DNA of 59,466 nt, from contig DIZI01000005.1 in assembly GCA_002427885.1 (NCBI GenBank), positions 186,740-246,205 on the forward strand, given 5' to 3'. The notes beneath the pieces were generated by a model. That model was not told the origin of the DNA. It made no database searches and saw nothing but the letters and a program-made list of their open reading frames with translations. The position numbers and the translations under genes were made by a program. Below are positions 8,997-18,173 of this stretch, in pieces. How positions within the stretch are numbered: the stretch's first letter is position 1; each line of letters begins with the position of its first letter. The stretch comes from Paludibacter sp. UBA6032. GTDB taxonomy: Bacteria; Bacteroidota; Bacteroidia; Bacteroidales; Paludibacteraceae.

Positions 8997-9662
8997 TTAT
9001 TTCAGCATAACCGGAATCAGATAAGCCGACATGATATGACAGGCCAAACCAAGCAAAACAAACACATGGAATATCGAATGTACAAACTCGTGTTTTGCCA
9101 ATGCGTAAAAGAATGACCCTATAATATAAAACACACCGCCTGCAGACATCCAATACAATGCGTCAAGGCAATTATTTTCCAGGCAAACATCTATTAATGG
9201 TTTGATGGCAATCAATACACACATACCCATCAATACATACGAAGCCGTTTTGAAGTGGTTATTTGCTTTTAGTTCCCTAAAATTAAACCCGATACCGACA
9301 ATTGCAATCAGCCAGATCAATCCAAAAAGTCCCCAGCCCCACAGGCCTTTAGTTCTCAACAAGATCAGTGTAAAGGGAGAATATGTGGCTGCAATCAACA
9401 CATAGATACTCCCGTGATCGAAATGACGCAAGAGCGCTTTTAGTTTCGGCTTCTGAACATAATGGTAGATTGTGGACGACAACATACAAACGATCATACC
9501 GAGCCCGAATACAGCATACGCTACAATAGCCCACCCATTACCGGCTTCAATAGCCCGGCGTATTAATACCACCGTGGCAACTACTGCCATCAATACTCCG
9601 AATGCATGAGTCAGGTAATTCGCCTTTTCTTCACGCGCACTGTAGAATTTTTTATTTTCCAT
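8997..9662 (-). CDS. Hemolysin III / PAQR family membrane protein
   Basis: A 221-residue integral membrane protein with about seven hydrophobic helices. Family signatures are present: EKANYLTHAFGV at the N-terminus, MLSSTIYHY, LRHFDHGSIYVLIAATYSPF, and the final HEFVHSIFHVFVLLG. The conserved Ser, Asp and His residues correspond to the zinc site of the PAQR (adiponectin receptor-like) superfamily. In bacteria the family is named after a hemolysin but its usual role is thought to be in membrane lipid homeostasis. It sits between the HD protein and dinB genes, all on one strand. Confidence 0.9.
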   Translation of the reverse strand: MENKKFYSAREEKANYLTHAFGVLMAVVATVVLIRRAIEAGNGWAIVAYAVFGLGMIVCMLSSTIYHYVQKPKLKALLRHFDHGSIYVLIAATYSPFTLILLRTKGLWGWGLFGLIWLIAIVGIGFNFRELKANNHFKTASYVLMGMCVLIAIKPLIDVCLENNCLDALYWMSAGGVFYIIGSFFYALAKHEFVHSIFHVFVLLGLACHIMSAYLIPVMLK

Positions 9663-9689
9663 GATTATAAAATAATTTTGTTCGGTATG

Positions 9690-10292
9690 TTACACTCCAC
9701 GCTCCATTTCCTGCATTGCCCGGATGGTTTCTTCCATTAATTTTTCCAACTCCCAACCCAACATTTCGGCTCCCTGCTGAATAATATCCCGTGAACATCC
9801 TGCCGCAAATTTCCGGTCTTTAAACTTTTTCCTGACCGACGAAACATTCATATCCAACGTACTCTTACTCGGACGCATCAGGGCTGTCGCTCCAATCAAC
9901 CCGGTCAGCTCATCCACGGCATAAAGCACCCGCTCCATTTCATGTTCGGGCTTTACATCTACCCCGTGCCCATAGCAATGCGAAACAACGGCCCGTTCAA
10001 TTTCCGGATCGACATTTTCTGCTTCAAAAATTTCCTGCACTTTGATACAATGTTCTTCCGGATACATTTCGTAATCCAGATCGTGAAGCAGACCCACCAG
10101 TCCCCAGAATTCTACTTCGGCACCATATCCCAATGTACGGGCAAAATAGCGCATCGCCGCTTCCACGGTTTCGCCGTGTTGCAGGTGAAACGGTTCCTTA
10201 TTATATTTTTTCAGCAACTCGATGGCACGCTCCCGGGTCAGCAAGGGTTGTATTCTTCCGGCATTATTTTCCGGTAAATGTTGTATTCTCAT
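9690..10292 (-). CDS. HD domain (HDIG-type) metal-dependent phosphohydrolase
   Basis: A 200-residue soluble protein with an HD-superfamily helical domain. The ligands are visible in order: His in HLQHGETV (about residue 39), the HD pair in LLHDLDYEMYPEEH, and VVSHCYGHG and AVDELTGLIG further on. This arrangement matches the small HDIG proteins common in Bacteroidetes and Firmicutes, predicted to hydrolyse phosphate esters or nucleotides. The substrate is unknown. It starts at an ATG at 10292, just after a pair of hairpins. Confidence 0.82.
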   Translation of the reverse strand: MRIQHLPENNAGRIQPLLTRERAIELLKKYNKEPFHLQHGETVEAAMRYFARTLGYGAEVEFWGLVGLLHDLDYEMYPEEHCIKVQEIFEAENVDPEIERAVVSHCYGHGVDVKPEHEMERVLYAVDELTGLIGATALMRPSKSTLDMNVSSVRKKFKDRKFAAGCSRDIIQQGAEMLGWELEKLMEETIRAMQEMERGV

Positions 10293-10310
10293 AGGATTGT
10301 ATATATTATT

Positions 10311-10366
10311 TTGGCTAAAGCCAATAATTTTATATTTATTTCAGGGGATTGGGCTAAAGCCCAATC
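10311..10366. repeat. Two GGCTAAAGCC-type palindromes
   Basis: TTGGCTAAAGCCAA (10311-10324) and GATTGGGCTAAAGCCCAATC (10347-10366) are perfect stems around the same AA loop. They belong to one palindrome type and lie between the HD gene and the SGNH hydrolase gene; they may act as a transcription or mRNA-stability boundary. Confidence 0.6.
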
Positions 10367-10391
10367 TTATTGAAAAAAATATACGATTTAT

Positions 10392-11243
10392 TTATTCAAC
10401 AACAAAACCCGAAGGGAATGTCAATAACTTGTATTGAATGGTTTTAGCCAGCCGGTAATCACCCAGAGCATTGGGATGCAGCCGGTCCATATCTTTGTCA
10501 TGGAAGTATTGCATTTGTGCATCGGCCAGCGGAAAAAGACCACTTGTGGAATAGAGGTCGATCAGCGGAATCGCCCAATAAGAAGCCGCTTGCTTCAACG
10601 CATCGATATAGGCATCGATATACAACCCCTGACCGTTAGAATAATTCTCGTCCGGTTGCACATTTTTCTCGCTAAACTTTGCAAAACCCCTGTGGATAGG
10701 TGTCATTATAATAATCTGTTGTTGCGGGTAATTGTTTTTCAGGTACGACATTACTTTATTCATGCGTCCGCAAAAAGTCGTGTCATCCAGAATGGGAGTC
10801 CGATATTTACGTATCACTTCATTTCCGTTAAAATTGGTTTGTTTCGTCGTTTCACTGAAAAACCTGCCCATCGGAATGCTGTGGTTATAGTCGTTCGTAC
10901 CTGCAAAAATCAATATCGCATCAACCTCCGTTCCCTTTTCTTCATGCAACTTCAGAGCCTGTCTGTAAATACCATCCCATTGATCTCCGTTAATGCCATA
11001 TACAAAGGGTTGTATCCCCAGCAATTCGCTCAGATACTCCCAGTAAATACAGGTAGTTCCCGTACGGCGTTTATCGGTCATCGAATCGCCCAGAAAAGCC
11101 ACCCGTTTACCCTGCCACTGTGTGTTTGGTGTTTTCTCATTGTCCGCTAACTTTACTTTCGGAACAGCCACAGACTGTTGAGCATATATATTAAAACTAA
11201 CCGTCAACAAAAGGATGCCGGCACCTGCTATTATTCGTTTCAT
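10392..11243 (-). CDS. SGNH/GDSL-family hydrolase, secreted
   Basis: A 283-residue protein with a signal peptide cleaved near NIYAQ. The four SGNH blocks are present: VAFLGDSMTD (nucleophile Ser), VYGINGDQW (Gly), IFAGTNDYNH (Asn) and MDRLHPNALGD (Asp/His dyad). Such enzymes de-esterify acylated sugars, lipids or glycans in the periplasm or at the surface. The exact substrate cannot be told. It has its own promoter directly upstream. A second SGNH protein is encoded at 35441-36136, but the two are not close relatives by eye. Confidence 0.87.
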   Translation of the reverse strand: MKRIIAGAGILLLTVSFNIYAQQSVAVPKVKLADNEKTPNTQWQGKRVAFLGDSMTDKRRTGTTCIYWEYLSELLGIQPFVYGINGDQWDGIYRQALKLHEEKGTEVDAILIFAGTNDYNHSIPMGRFFSETTKQTNFNGNEVIRKYRTPILDDTTFCGRMNKVMSYLKNNYPQQQIIIMTPIHRGFAKFSEKNVQPDENYSNGQGLYIDAYIDALKQAASYWAIPLIDLYSTSGLFPLADAQMQYFHDKDMDRLHPNALGDYRLAKTIQYKLLTFPSGFVVE

Positions 11244-11266
11244 AATCTAATGTATTAATGGTTATG

Positions 11267-11298
11267 CAAAAATAGTTTTTTTTCAACAGGCAGACAAA
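11267..11298 (-). promoter_or_regulatory. Promoter of the SGNH hydrolase gene
   Basis: On the minus strand TATTTTTG (11274 to 11267) is preceded by TTTG (11298-11295) with 20 bases between, 23 bases before the ATG at 11243. Confidence 0.55.
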
Positions 11299-11571
11299 TG
11301 GTATTTTCGGAATAAAAGGGGTAGCCGGAAATACAACATTCTGTTTGTTGCAGGGACACAGACTACAGATTTCTTTCTATTGTGGTAAGCGAAAGTTCTT
11401 TCAGCTTATCCAAAAGCATAGTTTTAACTAAACTAAGGTTCGCTAATCTATAACAAACATGCGCATGAAATATTTTACATCGAATCCTAATTATTATTAT
11501 TCTCAAAAACAATAAGCTGTTAAATCTGTTTATTATCCCAATATCGGTTTAATAATTTAAATTACTCTTTT
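11299..11571. other. Divergent intergenic region before the peroxiredoxin gene
   Basis: No gene or strong hairpin is visible. It must contain the promoter of the plus-strand peroxiredoxin gene, but no clear TAnnTTTG element was found near 11572. Confidence 0.4.
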
Positions 11572-12189
11572 ATGAAAGGAATGAATGTGTTATTCGAAAA
11601 TATGTTTCCGGGCAATTTGAAGTCCCGGAAGTCTGCAACTGTTTCCTTGTTGAAACAGTCTGTATATTTTGTTTTGTTTTTATTCTGTTTTAATTTAAAT
11701 GCCAATTCGCAAACAATAAGTTCCGAAAAAACGGATACCATCAAAGTAGGAAGCTTGCTCCCCTCCTTTTCACTGAAAGATCAGAACGACCATGAATTTG
11801 ATATCAATTCGGTAAGAGGCAAACACAATCTGGTGATTTATTTTTATCCGAAAGATGAAACTCCCGGTTGCACAAAGGAAGCATGTTCTTTTCGCGATCA
11901 GTTTGAAGTATTCAAAAAAGAAGATGCAGTAATAATCGGAATCAGTGGCCAGTCGGTTGCAAGTCATTTGGAATTTGCCAACAAATACCATCTGAATTTC
12001 ACACTTCTGAGTGACGAAGGCAACAAGGTGCGGAAATTATTCGGTGTTCCGGGTAGTATTTTAGGTATGCCCGGTCGTGTTACCTACGTTGTAAACAAAG
12101 AAGGAAAAGTAGTGCTTGTGTTTAACTCGCAGTTCGATGCTGAAAAACATATTGACGAAGCAATGAAGGTTCTGAAAGATTTGAATTAA
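11572..12189 (+). CDS. bcp: Exported peroxiredoxin, BCP/PrxQ type
   Basis: A 205-residue protein with an N-terminal hydrophobic segment (residues about 27-45, SVYFVLFLFCFNLNANS) that looks like a signal peptide. The peroxiredoxin domain carries DETPGCTKEACSFRD with the peroxidatic Cys and a resolving Cys five residues later, as in the PrxQ/BCP class. It reduces peroxides with electrons from thioredoxin-like proteins. BCP is usually cytoplasmic, so the export signal is unusual but known in Bacteroidetes. It is the only plus-strand gene in this stretch. Confidence 0.88.
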   Translation: MKGMNVLFENMFPGNLKSRKSATVSLLKQSVYFVLFLFCFNLNANSQTISSEKTDTIKVGSLLPSFSLKDQNDHEFDINSVRGKHNLVIYFYPKDETPGCTKEACSFRDQFEVFKKEDAVIIGISGQSVASHLEFANKYHLNFTLLSDEGNKVRKLFGVPGSILGMPGRVTYVVNKEGKVVLVFNSQFDAEKHIDEAMKVLKDLN

Positions 12190-12355
12190 GAATTCAGTTC
12201 CGCTCGCAAATCAATTACTCTGGTGAATTAGCAGGTATTCATACAGCAAATTCATCTGTCCGAGCAAATCTCTTTCTCCAGAAGGACTTAGGGATAGGCA
12301 GTCTCAGGCAGAAAAGTCAAAGGAGGGGCTATAGAAAACCTCAAAGAGAAGATAT

Positions 12356-12958
12356 TTATTTTTTCCCCTTTGAGGTCGATTTATTTTCCAGTATATCTTT
12401 CAGTTTCTTGTTCATTAATTCAAATTTTCGGGCAGTATCTTTATAGATTTTCTTTCCATAGGTCCCTCCGAAAATACCTTTCCAGTATTCCCCCTGAATT
12501 AGTTTAACGCTATCATTCCCAATGGGCTCAATTCTATAATAATGCCGGGCTCTGAAAATAAACCCTGCCGAACCACCCCAAGATAAGAGTTTATTTGTTT
12601 CGTTTTCCATTATATACGCCGAAAATACTCCGTCCTGAGTGTCATTCTTTTTGTAAGTAACTTTTATTTTGCTTCCCTTCACGGGCTTCCCTTCTATCTT
12701 TTTCAGATAGGGGTGCCAATCGGGATAATTCCCAAAATCAACCAGCATATTCCATACTTTAGCAGGGGTCGATTTTATGGTAATCTCCGTTACGACTTCA
12801 TGCTTGTTGGAAACTGTTTGAGATTGGATGGGCATGGAAATAAACAATAAAAATACACACAGGATTTTCAAAAATAATTTCAACTGCAGTTTATCAATAA
12901 TATCCTGTACATTCATGGTTTGTTTAAAGACCTGATTGCGTTTATTGTCCCATGTCAT
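12356..12958 (-). CDS. SRPBCC (START-like) domain protein, exported
   Basis: A protein of up to 200 residues. From the ATG at 12958 or, more likely for a signal peptide, the ATG at 12916 (MNVQDIIDKLQLKL). A hydrophobic segment ends at MPIQSQ. The body has the SRPBCC pattern: EITIKSTPAKVWNMLVDFGNYPDWHPYL, a beta sheet, and a C-terminal helix FELMNKKLKDIL. The family binds hydrophobic ligands (polyketide cyclase-like, SRPBCC). The ligand is unknown. It lies 21 bases after the deiminase gene on the same strand. Confidence 0.8.
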   Translation of the reverse strand: MTWDNKRNQVFKQTMNVQDIIDKLQLKLFLKILCVFLLFISMPIQSQTVSNKHEVVTEITIKSTPAKVWNMLVDFGNYPDWHPYLKKIEGKPVKGSKIKVTYKKNDTQDGVFSAYIMENETNKLLSWGGSAGFIFRARHYYRIEPIGNDSVKLIQGEYWKGIFGGTYGKKIYKDTARKFELMNKKLKDILENKSTSKGKK

Positions 12959-12979
12959 TCTTCAATATTGTTGATGTTG

Positions 12980-13828
12980 CTACTCTTTTTTCGTCCAGGA
13001 TATACAGTTTAAAGCACCTCCTTTAGCTATAATGCTGTTCATCTTTACTTTCCGGGTGCGGTCTTTATAATCGGGAAAATATTTCTTAATTTCCGCGTCC
13101 AATGCTTCATCATCCTTATCGATACCAAGGGAAGGCAGCAGAATGAAATCCTGTGTTTGTAAGAAATTGATATAGGCAAACTTCGCGTTTATCTTTTCCG
13201 GATAATCTATGTTTAAAAATTCATATTTTAAATGATTCTTTTTTAAGGAACCCAACAGGGATTCTATAAATCCGACTTCGAAAAGATCTTTACGCGTATT
13301 ATAATAGCCCTGTAACAGAACGGTTTCATTATCGATAAACCGAACCATGCCGTCTGCATGTCCGTACCTTTCGCCGCGATCCCAGGGAATTAATACTATT
13401 TTCTCAACTTCAAACAGTTCCTTCAGTTTATTCAACAATTCTTCTTTGTTATAGGTCTGTCTGTTTTCAAGAATAATTTTGTCTGTCATAATTATGCAGT
13501 TGTCCGATTTGACAACATTACCACCATCGAGAATAATATCCGAATTAATAGTTTTCAATTTAAGACCGGCGCAAATACTCACCGGATCCGATTTTATAGC
13601 TTCATACTTTTGAAGGTAGTCTGGATAAAATGTATATTGAATGAATTTATGCTCACTAACCTGTACAGGCATATAATCTCTAGCCCAAATATCTTTTGTA
13701 CAAGGCAAAAACCGACAATCGGCACCCAACATTTCGAGTGTGCTGTAAATCTGACCGGCAATTTCCGGAAATTGTTCTTTTAGCTTTTCCGAAAAATAAA
13801 CCGTGTTTGTTTCTTTATCTGTAATCAT
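12980..13828 (-). CDS. Agmatine deiminase / peptidyl-arginine deiminase family protein
   Basis: A 282-residue cytoplasmic protein of the guanidine-modifying superfamily. Motifs in order: KDIWARDYMPV, ILDGGNVV, GHADGMVRF with the catalytic His and Asp, and GGALNCISW with the nucleophile Cys close to the C-terminus. Members hydrolyse the guanidino group of agmatine or arginine to a ureido group and ammonia. It is shorter than typical agmatine deiminase (about 340-370 residues), mainly at the N-terminus, so the substrate may differ. It may be co-transcribed with the SRPBCC gene that follows. Confidence 0.82.
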   Translation of the reverse strand: MITDKETNTVYFSEKLKEQFPEIAGQIYSTLEMLGADCRFLPCTKDIWARDYMPVQVSEHKFIQYTFYPDYLQKYEAIKSDPVSICAGLKLKTINSDIILDGGNVVKSDNCIIMTDKIILENRQTYNKEELLNKLKELFEVEKIVLIPWDRGERYGHADGMVRFIDNETVLLQGYYNTRKDLFEVGFIESLLGSLKKNHLKYEFLNIDYPEKINAKFAYINFLQTQDFILLPSLGIDKDDEALDAEIKKYFPDYKDRTRKVKMNSIIAKGGALNCISWTKKE

Positions 13829-14235
13829 AGCTTAATATTTTCATATTCTAACCGGGAATTTCTTTTATTTCAGTCTTACAAAAATTTGAATTTTTAAATA
13901 CAGATTCATTCCAATTTTTATTTAGGATCACAAATCCTCTGTCTCAACAGCTCTTCCTTTTTGATCCCAAAATCTATCGGGATAAACTGAAATTTTAAAT
14001 ATCAAAGAAGTACAACGTTTTTTCCATTTAATTAGTTGAAAAAAAAACAAATCAAACTATAATTTTTTATAGTGTAAATATCAACACCTATATAATCCCT
14101 TATTAATGAAGGTTCTCTTAGTAGCTATGATGGCAACAAAGAAAATATGCCCTTATTTTATGTAAATGAGGTATTCGGTATCCCAATAGAATTAGGGAAT
14201 AACGTTGAAAAAAAAAGTTAATAGCTGCTTCCGGC
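13829..14235. other. Intergenic stretch with repeat copy and small palindrome
   Basis: No gene. It holds a CTATCGGG half-palindrome at 13974-13981, a small stem ACTATAA/TTATAGT at 14056-14073, and one copy of the imperfect repeat that flanks the cotH gene (see 14095-14160). Confidence 0.5.
14095..14160 (+). repeat. Copy A of an imperfect direct repeat flanking cotH
   Basis: The segment runs CCTTATTAAT, then CTTAGTAGCT, then ATGCCCTTATT. The same order of blocks at similar spacing occurs at 16806-16867 on the other side of the cotH gene. Confidence 0.5.
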
Positions 14236-16446
14236 TCACATTCTTACCAGTTTACCGGACAGTTGGGTCTTTCCATCAAGTTTTACCTGATAAATAAATA
14301 CTCCCGCCGGATATTCCGTTGCATTTATTTTCAAGGGAATAATGTGCATACCTTCTCCCAGGATTTCTTTATGCTCCAATACCTGCTTCCCCAATACATC
14401 ATAAATCAAAATTTCAACAGTAGCTCCCGACGGCAGCAAGCATTTAAAATTCACTTCATCAACAAAAGGATTCGGATAAGTAAGTACTTCAATTCCTGCT
14501 GTTTCTGAATTCGGCAAGGCTGCGAAGATATCATTAATCGGTTGTATCTGACCATCCATCCACGTAATGCGGTCTCTCAGCCAGTTTTTCAGGTAAGTTA
14601 ACTCGTTGTCGTAGGTGCCACCCACATAATTATTTGGCCATACATAAGAGTTGAGTATATTCCATCGTTGAAAATTTCGATTCTGTGCGCTGCGAAGATC
14701 GTAAGCGCACGAATCGATCAGATTATTCAGGTAAGTGGTATTGATAAAACTTTCTTTCACCACATTCCACCGACGTTTCAGGTATGAATTAAAGACCGGG
14801 TCGAGCCGGAACTTTTGCCACCAGAAAGGCATGGCGTAGCCATCCGCATTGCCCATTCCATCAATAACCCACCCCGATGTATTTCCTGCCGAAAAAAAGT
14901 TGGCATTCCCGAAGCATATATCATAATCCCAAAACGGACCCATGCTCAGTTTGCCCCCTTTGCTGTCTCTGTCCTTGTACATAAAAGTACTGATACGGTA
15001 TCCATCCAGATTATGCGAAAGTTCGGTGATAATATAGTAATCAACAAAAGAATTCATATCGATCCAGGAATAATAACCCCGATCTGGATCTCTGTAATTA
15101 CTACTATAAAGGACATTCTCGAAACCGGTGATATAATTTTTGATATAATTATGTTGAACAGGAGTAAGTTCCGTTCCATCCGGGTCGACATGCAGGAAAT
15201 ATTCTTTTTGCTTTAATGTGGTCTGTGCCAGATAGGGTGAAATCCAGTAATCTTTTCCATCCACATCGGTTGTTTCCGGACGATCGAGTTTCATGATATA
15301 ACCACCAGTCAATGCATCGCCTACAGAATCAGTAGGGCTAAGTTTAGACAGATTCAGCCTGTTTTTATCAATTTTTATTTTTTCCACCAACACATATACC
15401 CCTGTGTAGGATCCGTTGATGTATAATTCGAAAAAACGAGTCTTGGGTGACCATTTGCCCGTACGGTTTCCTAAATTATAGGCCAGGACATTACGTATCA
15501 AAGATTTATCGGCATACGGGCCATGAAAAACCCAGTCATTTTCTTTGCCCAGACCCAATAGTTTTACATTCAGGTTCGAAGCATCAGCGTTGCGGGTTTC
15601 TACCGAATAATTTTTTTTAGGAAAACCGGCCGAGGTATTACCACGTATTTCGATTCCCACCTTTCCATTATATTCAAAAGTAGTATCGTTGATATTGTTT
15701 ACACCCGTAGCACTGTTCAAAACCTTCATATCCGCCATAATTTTGACATTCTGAATAATGGTCTGGCTGTTGGTATTGATTAATATCAAGGGTAGATTTC
15801 CCGATTCGGAACTTATCGGTTCGGTAAACCACGTTGGAGTAGCATGATATAATGTTCCTGAATGGTTGATATAAGCTTCTAAGAAAACACGCGCGGACAT
15901 ATCGCTGGAAGAAATTCCCTGATTAAGTATCTGTAATGCAAAAGTATTGACACCCGTTACCAATGACGCGGGATTGAGTGTAAACCTTTCCGGGCTTCCT
16001 CCGCTATACATTTTCGCTTCATGGTCGATGGCCAGGGTTGTATTGTAGGATGGAAATGCTCCCGTTACATTTGGTGAACGTGCACATTCCACCCCGTTAA
16101 TATACAAGATAAATGCATCGTCATAATCGATATCCAGTATCAGTTTTTTTATTATACTCAAATCGGTCACGCTAACCTGTGTACGGAGATAAAGGGAGTT
16201 ACAGCTTGAAACCACCGTAGCATCATCATTGTCGGCATAGCCCCCACCGGTACCCGAACTCCAGCCGGAGTCCACGAAACTGCTTTGGTACCAGCCTGCA
16301 GGGGGTTCGGAAGTAGCTGCAAGGTATTTCCATGTATTTGATTCAAGAACCATTGATTCCCAGTGCAATTGAGCGGAAACGGAAGAATAACTCAAAAAAG
16401 CGAGCAACAAAGCCAGTGTTGTTTTCAGGACACGGTTATAATACAT
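14236..16446 (-). CDS. CotH kinase family protein with T9SS type A sorting domain
   Basis: A 736-residue secreted protein. A signal peptide ends at SVSAQ. Residues about 25-195 look like a galactose-binding/lectin-like beta domain (WYQSSFVDSGWSSGTGGG). The CotH domain follows (about 220-600): GIEIRGNTSAGFPKKNYSVE, DWVFHGPYADKSLIRNVLAY, and FWDYDICFGN. CotH proteins are atypical protein kinases acting on secreted proteins. The last 80 residues (YPNPFVDEVNF to KLVRM) are a Por-secretion tail that directs the protein to the type IX system and the cell surface. It has its own promoter. Confidence 0.88.
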   Translation of the reverse strand: MYYNRVLKTTLALLLAFLSYSSVSAQLHWESMVLESNTWKYLAATSEPPAGWYQSSFVDSGWSSGTGGGYADNDDATVVSSCNSLYLRTQVSVTDLSIIKKLILDIDYDDAFILYINGVECARSPNVTGAFPSYNTTLAIDHEAKMYSGGSPERFTLNPASLVTGVNTFALQILNQGISSSDMSARVFLEAYINHSGTLYHATPTWFTEPISSESGNLPLILINTNSQTIIQNVKIMADMKVLNSATGVNNINDTTFEYNGKVGIEIRGNTSAGFPKKNYSVETRNADASNLNVKLLGLGKENDWVFHGPYADKSLIRNVLAYNLGNRTGKWSPKTRFFELYINGSYTGVYVLVEKIKIDKNRLNLSKLSPTDSVGDALTGGYIMKLDRPETTDVDGKDYWISPYLAQTTLKQKEYFLHVDPDGTELTPVQHNYIKNYITGFENVLYSSNYRDPDRGYYSWIDMNSFVDYYIITELSHNLDGYRISTFMYKDRDSKGGKLSMGPFWDYDICFGNANFFSAGNTSGWVIDGMGNADGYAMPFWWQKFRLDPVFNSYLKRRWNVVKESFINTTYLNNLIDSCAYDLRSAQNRNFQRWNILNSYVWPNNYVGGTYDNELTYLKNWLRDRITWMDGQIQPINDIFAALPNSETAGIEVLTYPNPFVDEVNFKCLLPSGATVEILIYDVLGKQVLEHKEILGEGMHIIPLKINATEYPAGVFIYQVKLDGKTQLSGKLVRM

Positions 16447-16486
16447 GATTTTATAGTGTTTAATAGATTAGGAAACTTAAGGTCTA

Positions 16487-16516
16487 CAAAGTTACATTTT
16501 ATTTGTTTGAAACAAA
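16487..16516 (-). promoter_or_regulatory. Promoter of the cotH gene
   Basis: On the minus strand TAACTTTG (16494 to 16487) is preceded by TTTG (16516-16513) with 18 bases between, 40 bases before the ATG at 16446. Confidence 0.65.
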
Positions 16517-17141
16517 CAGGATTTAATAATTTGAAAAAAAAATCTACTTAAATGACCTTTTCTTTTCCTAAGTATCTATATAAAATCATCCTACGCTAAA
16601 ATTCTATGCTTTACAAATTGTATTTAATTGATAAATCACCCTCTACAGTGATCTTCCCTTTACATCCCGAATCGGTAGAAAGTCCCCGACCGGAGGTGAA
16701 AGGGTTTCTTATATTTTTAAAAACAAAACCCTGCGCTCTTCCATCCCGATAGTTATCTCAGGAAGAAGGATTAGGTCAGCAATGAATAAATGCGGAAATC
16801 TTTTTGCCTTATTAATTCAGATACCCTTAGTAGCTTGATGATAAAAAAATAAATGCCCTTATTAAATCCGCTGGTCAATGCAAAAAATATTATTAAAATG
16901 ACAGATATTTTCAGCGACTTCAAAATAAGCGAATAAGGGTAGAGTTGGTTTAGTTGTTTCCTGCTACTAAGGGAACATAAATGCACTTGGTTTAAAGGAT
17001 ATAATGGTTGCTTTTAATCATAATATTCAAATACATTATTATTTTAAATTTCGGGTTTTACCATAATTTCAGCACTAAGTGGCTTTGCAAAATAACAACG
17101 TAAGTATGTCATTATGGAAGCACCCCAGGTGCAACATTATT
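16517..17141. other. Intergenic stretch rich in inverted repeats
   Basis: No convincing gene. It holds a TTTCTTATATTTTTAA block at about 16709 (also seen at 30493), a TCCCGATAG half-palindrome near 16744, nested inverted repeats CCCTTAGTAGC (16824-16834) with GCTACTAAGGG (16963-16973) and CCCTTATT with AATAAGGG inside, and a short GCACC/GGTGC stem at 17120-17132. A 71-codon frame across this repeat is rejected as chance. Confidence 0.5.
16806..16867 (+). repeat. Copy B of the imperfect direct repeat flanking cotH
   Basis: Shares CCTTATTAAT, CTTAGTAGCT and ATGCCCTTATT in the same order with 14095-14160. Here the left block also forms an inverted repeat with 16963-16973. Confidence 0.5.
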
Positions 17142-17807
17142 TTATCTTGCCATTATGATAGAAGGATACCACTTCTCATCAGCTGACGGATCGTTGCTGC
17201 TGAAATTAGTCCGGAACTCAATACCATTATTTCTCATTTTTTTAGTCAGAATATTCCAGCCTTTTTTTAAATTGATAGCATAATAATGTGTAGTGAAAGA
17301 ATACCAGTTGGATGCTTTTGTTGATCCATTAATAGTCACCGGTTTATCACAATAAATATATTCACTTTCCAGATAACCGCTATCAAGACGGTTTAAATTG
17401 TTATGGTAAAACATTGCACCAATATTATATCCATCCGAAATGCATTTCAAATTTAGAAAGTTTACTCTTACATTTTTGTCAGAAATAATTACGGTATCTG
17501 TATATATTTTGCCTATCGTAGTATATAATTGTTCATTGCTCAATGGAGGGAGCTGCAATATAAAACCACCGTTCTGAAATTTAGCTTTGGCAATAACTTC
17601 AGATTTTACAGACTGATAATTACCGTTATCTAAATAGCCAGTATAGATAAAGGCATAAACAGAATCTATCCGGTTATTATAAGAATTACCTTCGTTTACT
17701 ATTCCTGTTATTTTAGAATAATCAACGGATTGAGGATCCTCATGACAGGAGGTAAATAAAGCTGCTATGAAAGCAATGATTAAAACGAAATTAAACATCT
17801 TCTTCAT
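17142..17807 (-). CDS. Hypothetical lipoprotein
   Basis: From the ATG at 17807 (MKKMFNFVLIIAFIAALFTSC) the product has a clean lipoprotein signal with the lipid Cys at 21. The mature part of about 200 residues is beta-rich, with the segment YSKITGIVNEGNSYNNRIDS near its start and KKGWNILTKKM near the end. I recognise no family. It is isolated, between the PorP/SprF gene and the cotH region. Confidence 0.7.
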   Translation of the reverse strand: MKKMFNFVLIIAFIAALFTSCHEDPQSVDYSKITGIVNEGNSYNNRIDSVYAFIYTGYLDNGNYQSVKSEVIAKAKFQNGGFILQLPPLSNEQLYTTIGKIYTDTVIISDKNVRVNFLNLKCISDGYNIGAMFYHNNLNRLDSGYLESEYIYCDKPVTINGSTKASNWYSFTTHYYAINLKKGWNILTKKMRNNGIEFRTNFSSNDPSADEKWYPSIIMAR

Positions 17808-18173
17808 AAACGTTCTTGAACAAGATGAAACTGACTTCATTGAAATTTATAGAATGTAAACCACTTCTTTCCCTCTGCAGCGGTTTCTTATTACAACTTT
17901 TATATTATAAAATCAATAATCCGAACGATAGAATCTCAATATTTTTGGGGTACTGGAAGGACGGTTTTCATTTTTTTTTATTTTTAATCAGATAGTCTAT
18001 TCTCCCTCTCGTTTGTACCGAGTGTTAAAGGAATATCATTTGATATTGACTTATTTCCTGTTGAGATTATGCCTCATAAACATGAATTATAATTAATATC
18101 ATCTTTGATACCCGGACTGGATTAAGGATTTTCAAACAATCAATTCAGAGCACAAAAAATAATTAACCAGTTA
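17808..18173. other. Intergenic, nothing recognised
   Basis: AT-rich stretch downstream of the PorP/SprF gene and upstream of the lipoprotein gene. No TAnnTTTG promoter, hairpin or reading frame stands out. Confidence 0.4.

Noticed and set aside
16771..16986. A 71-codon minus-strand frame between cotH and the lipoprotein gene.
   Set aside because: It covers nested inverted repeats, has no protein-like composition and no promoter or relatives.
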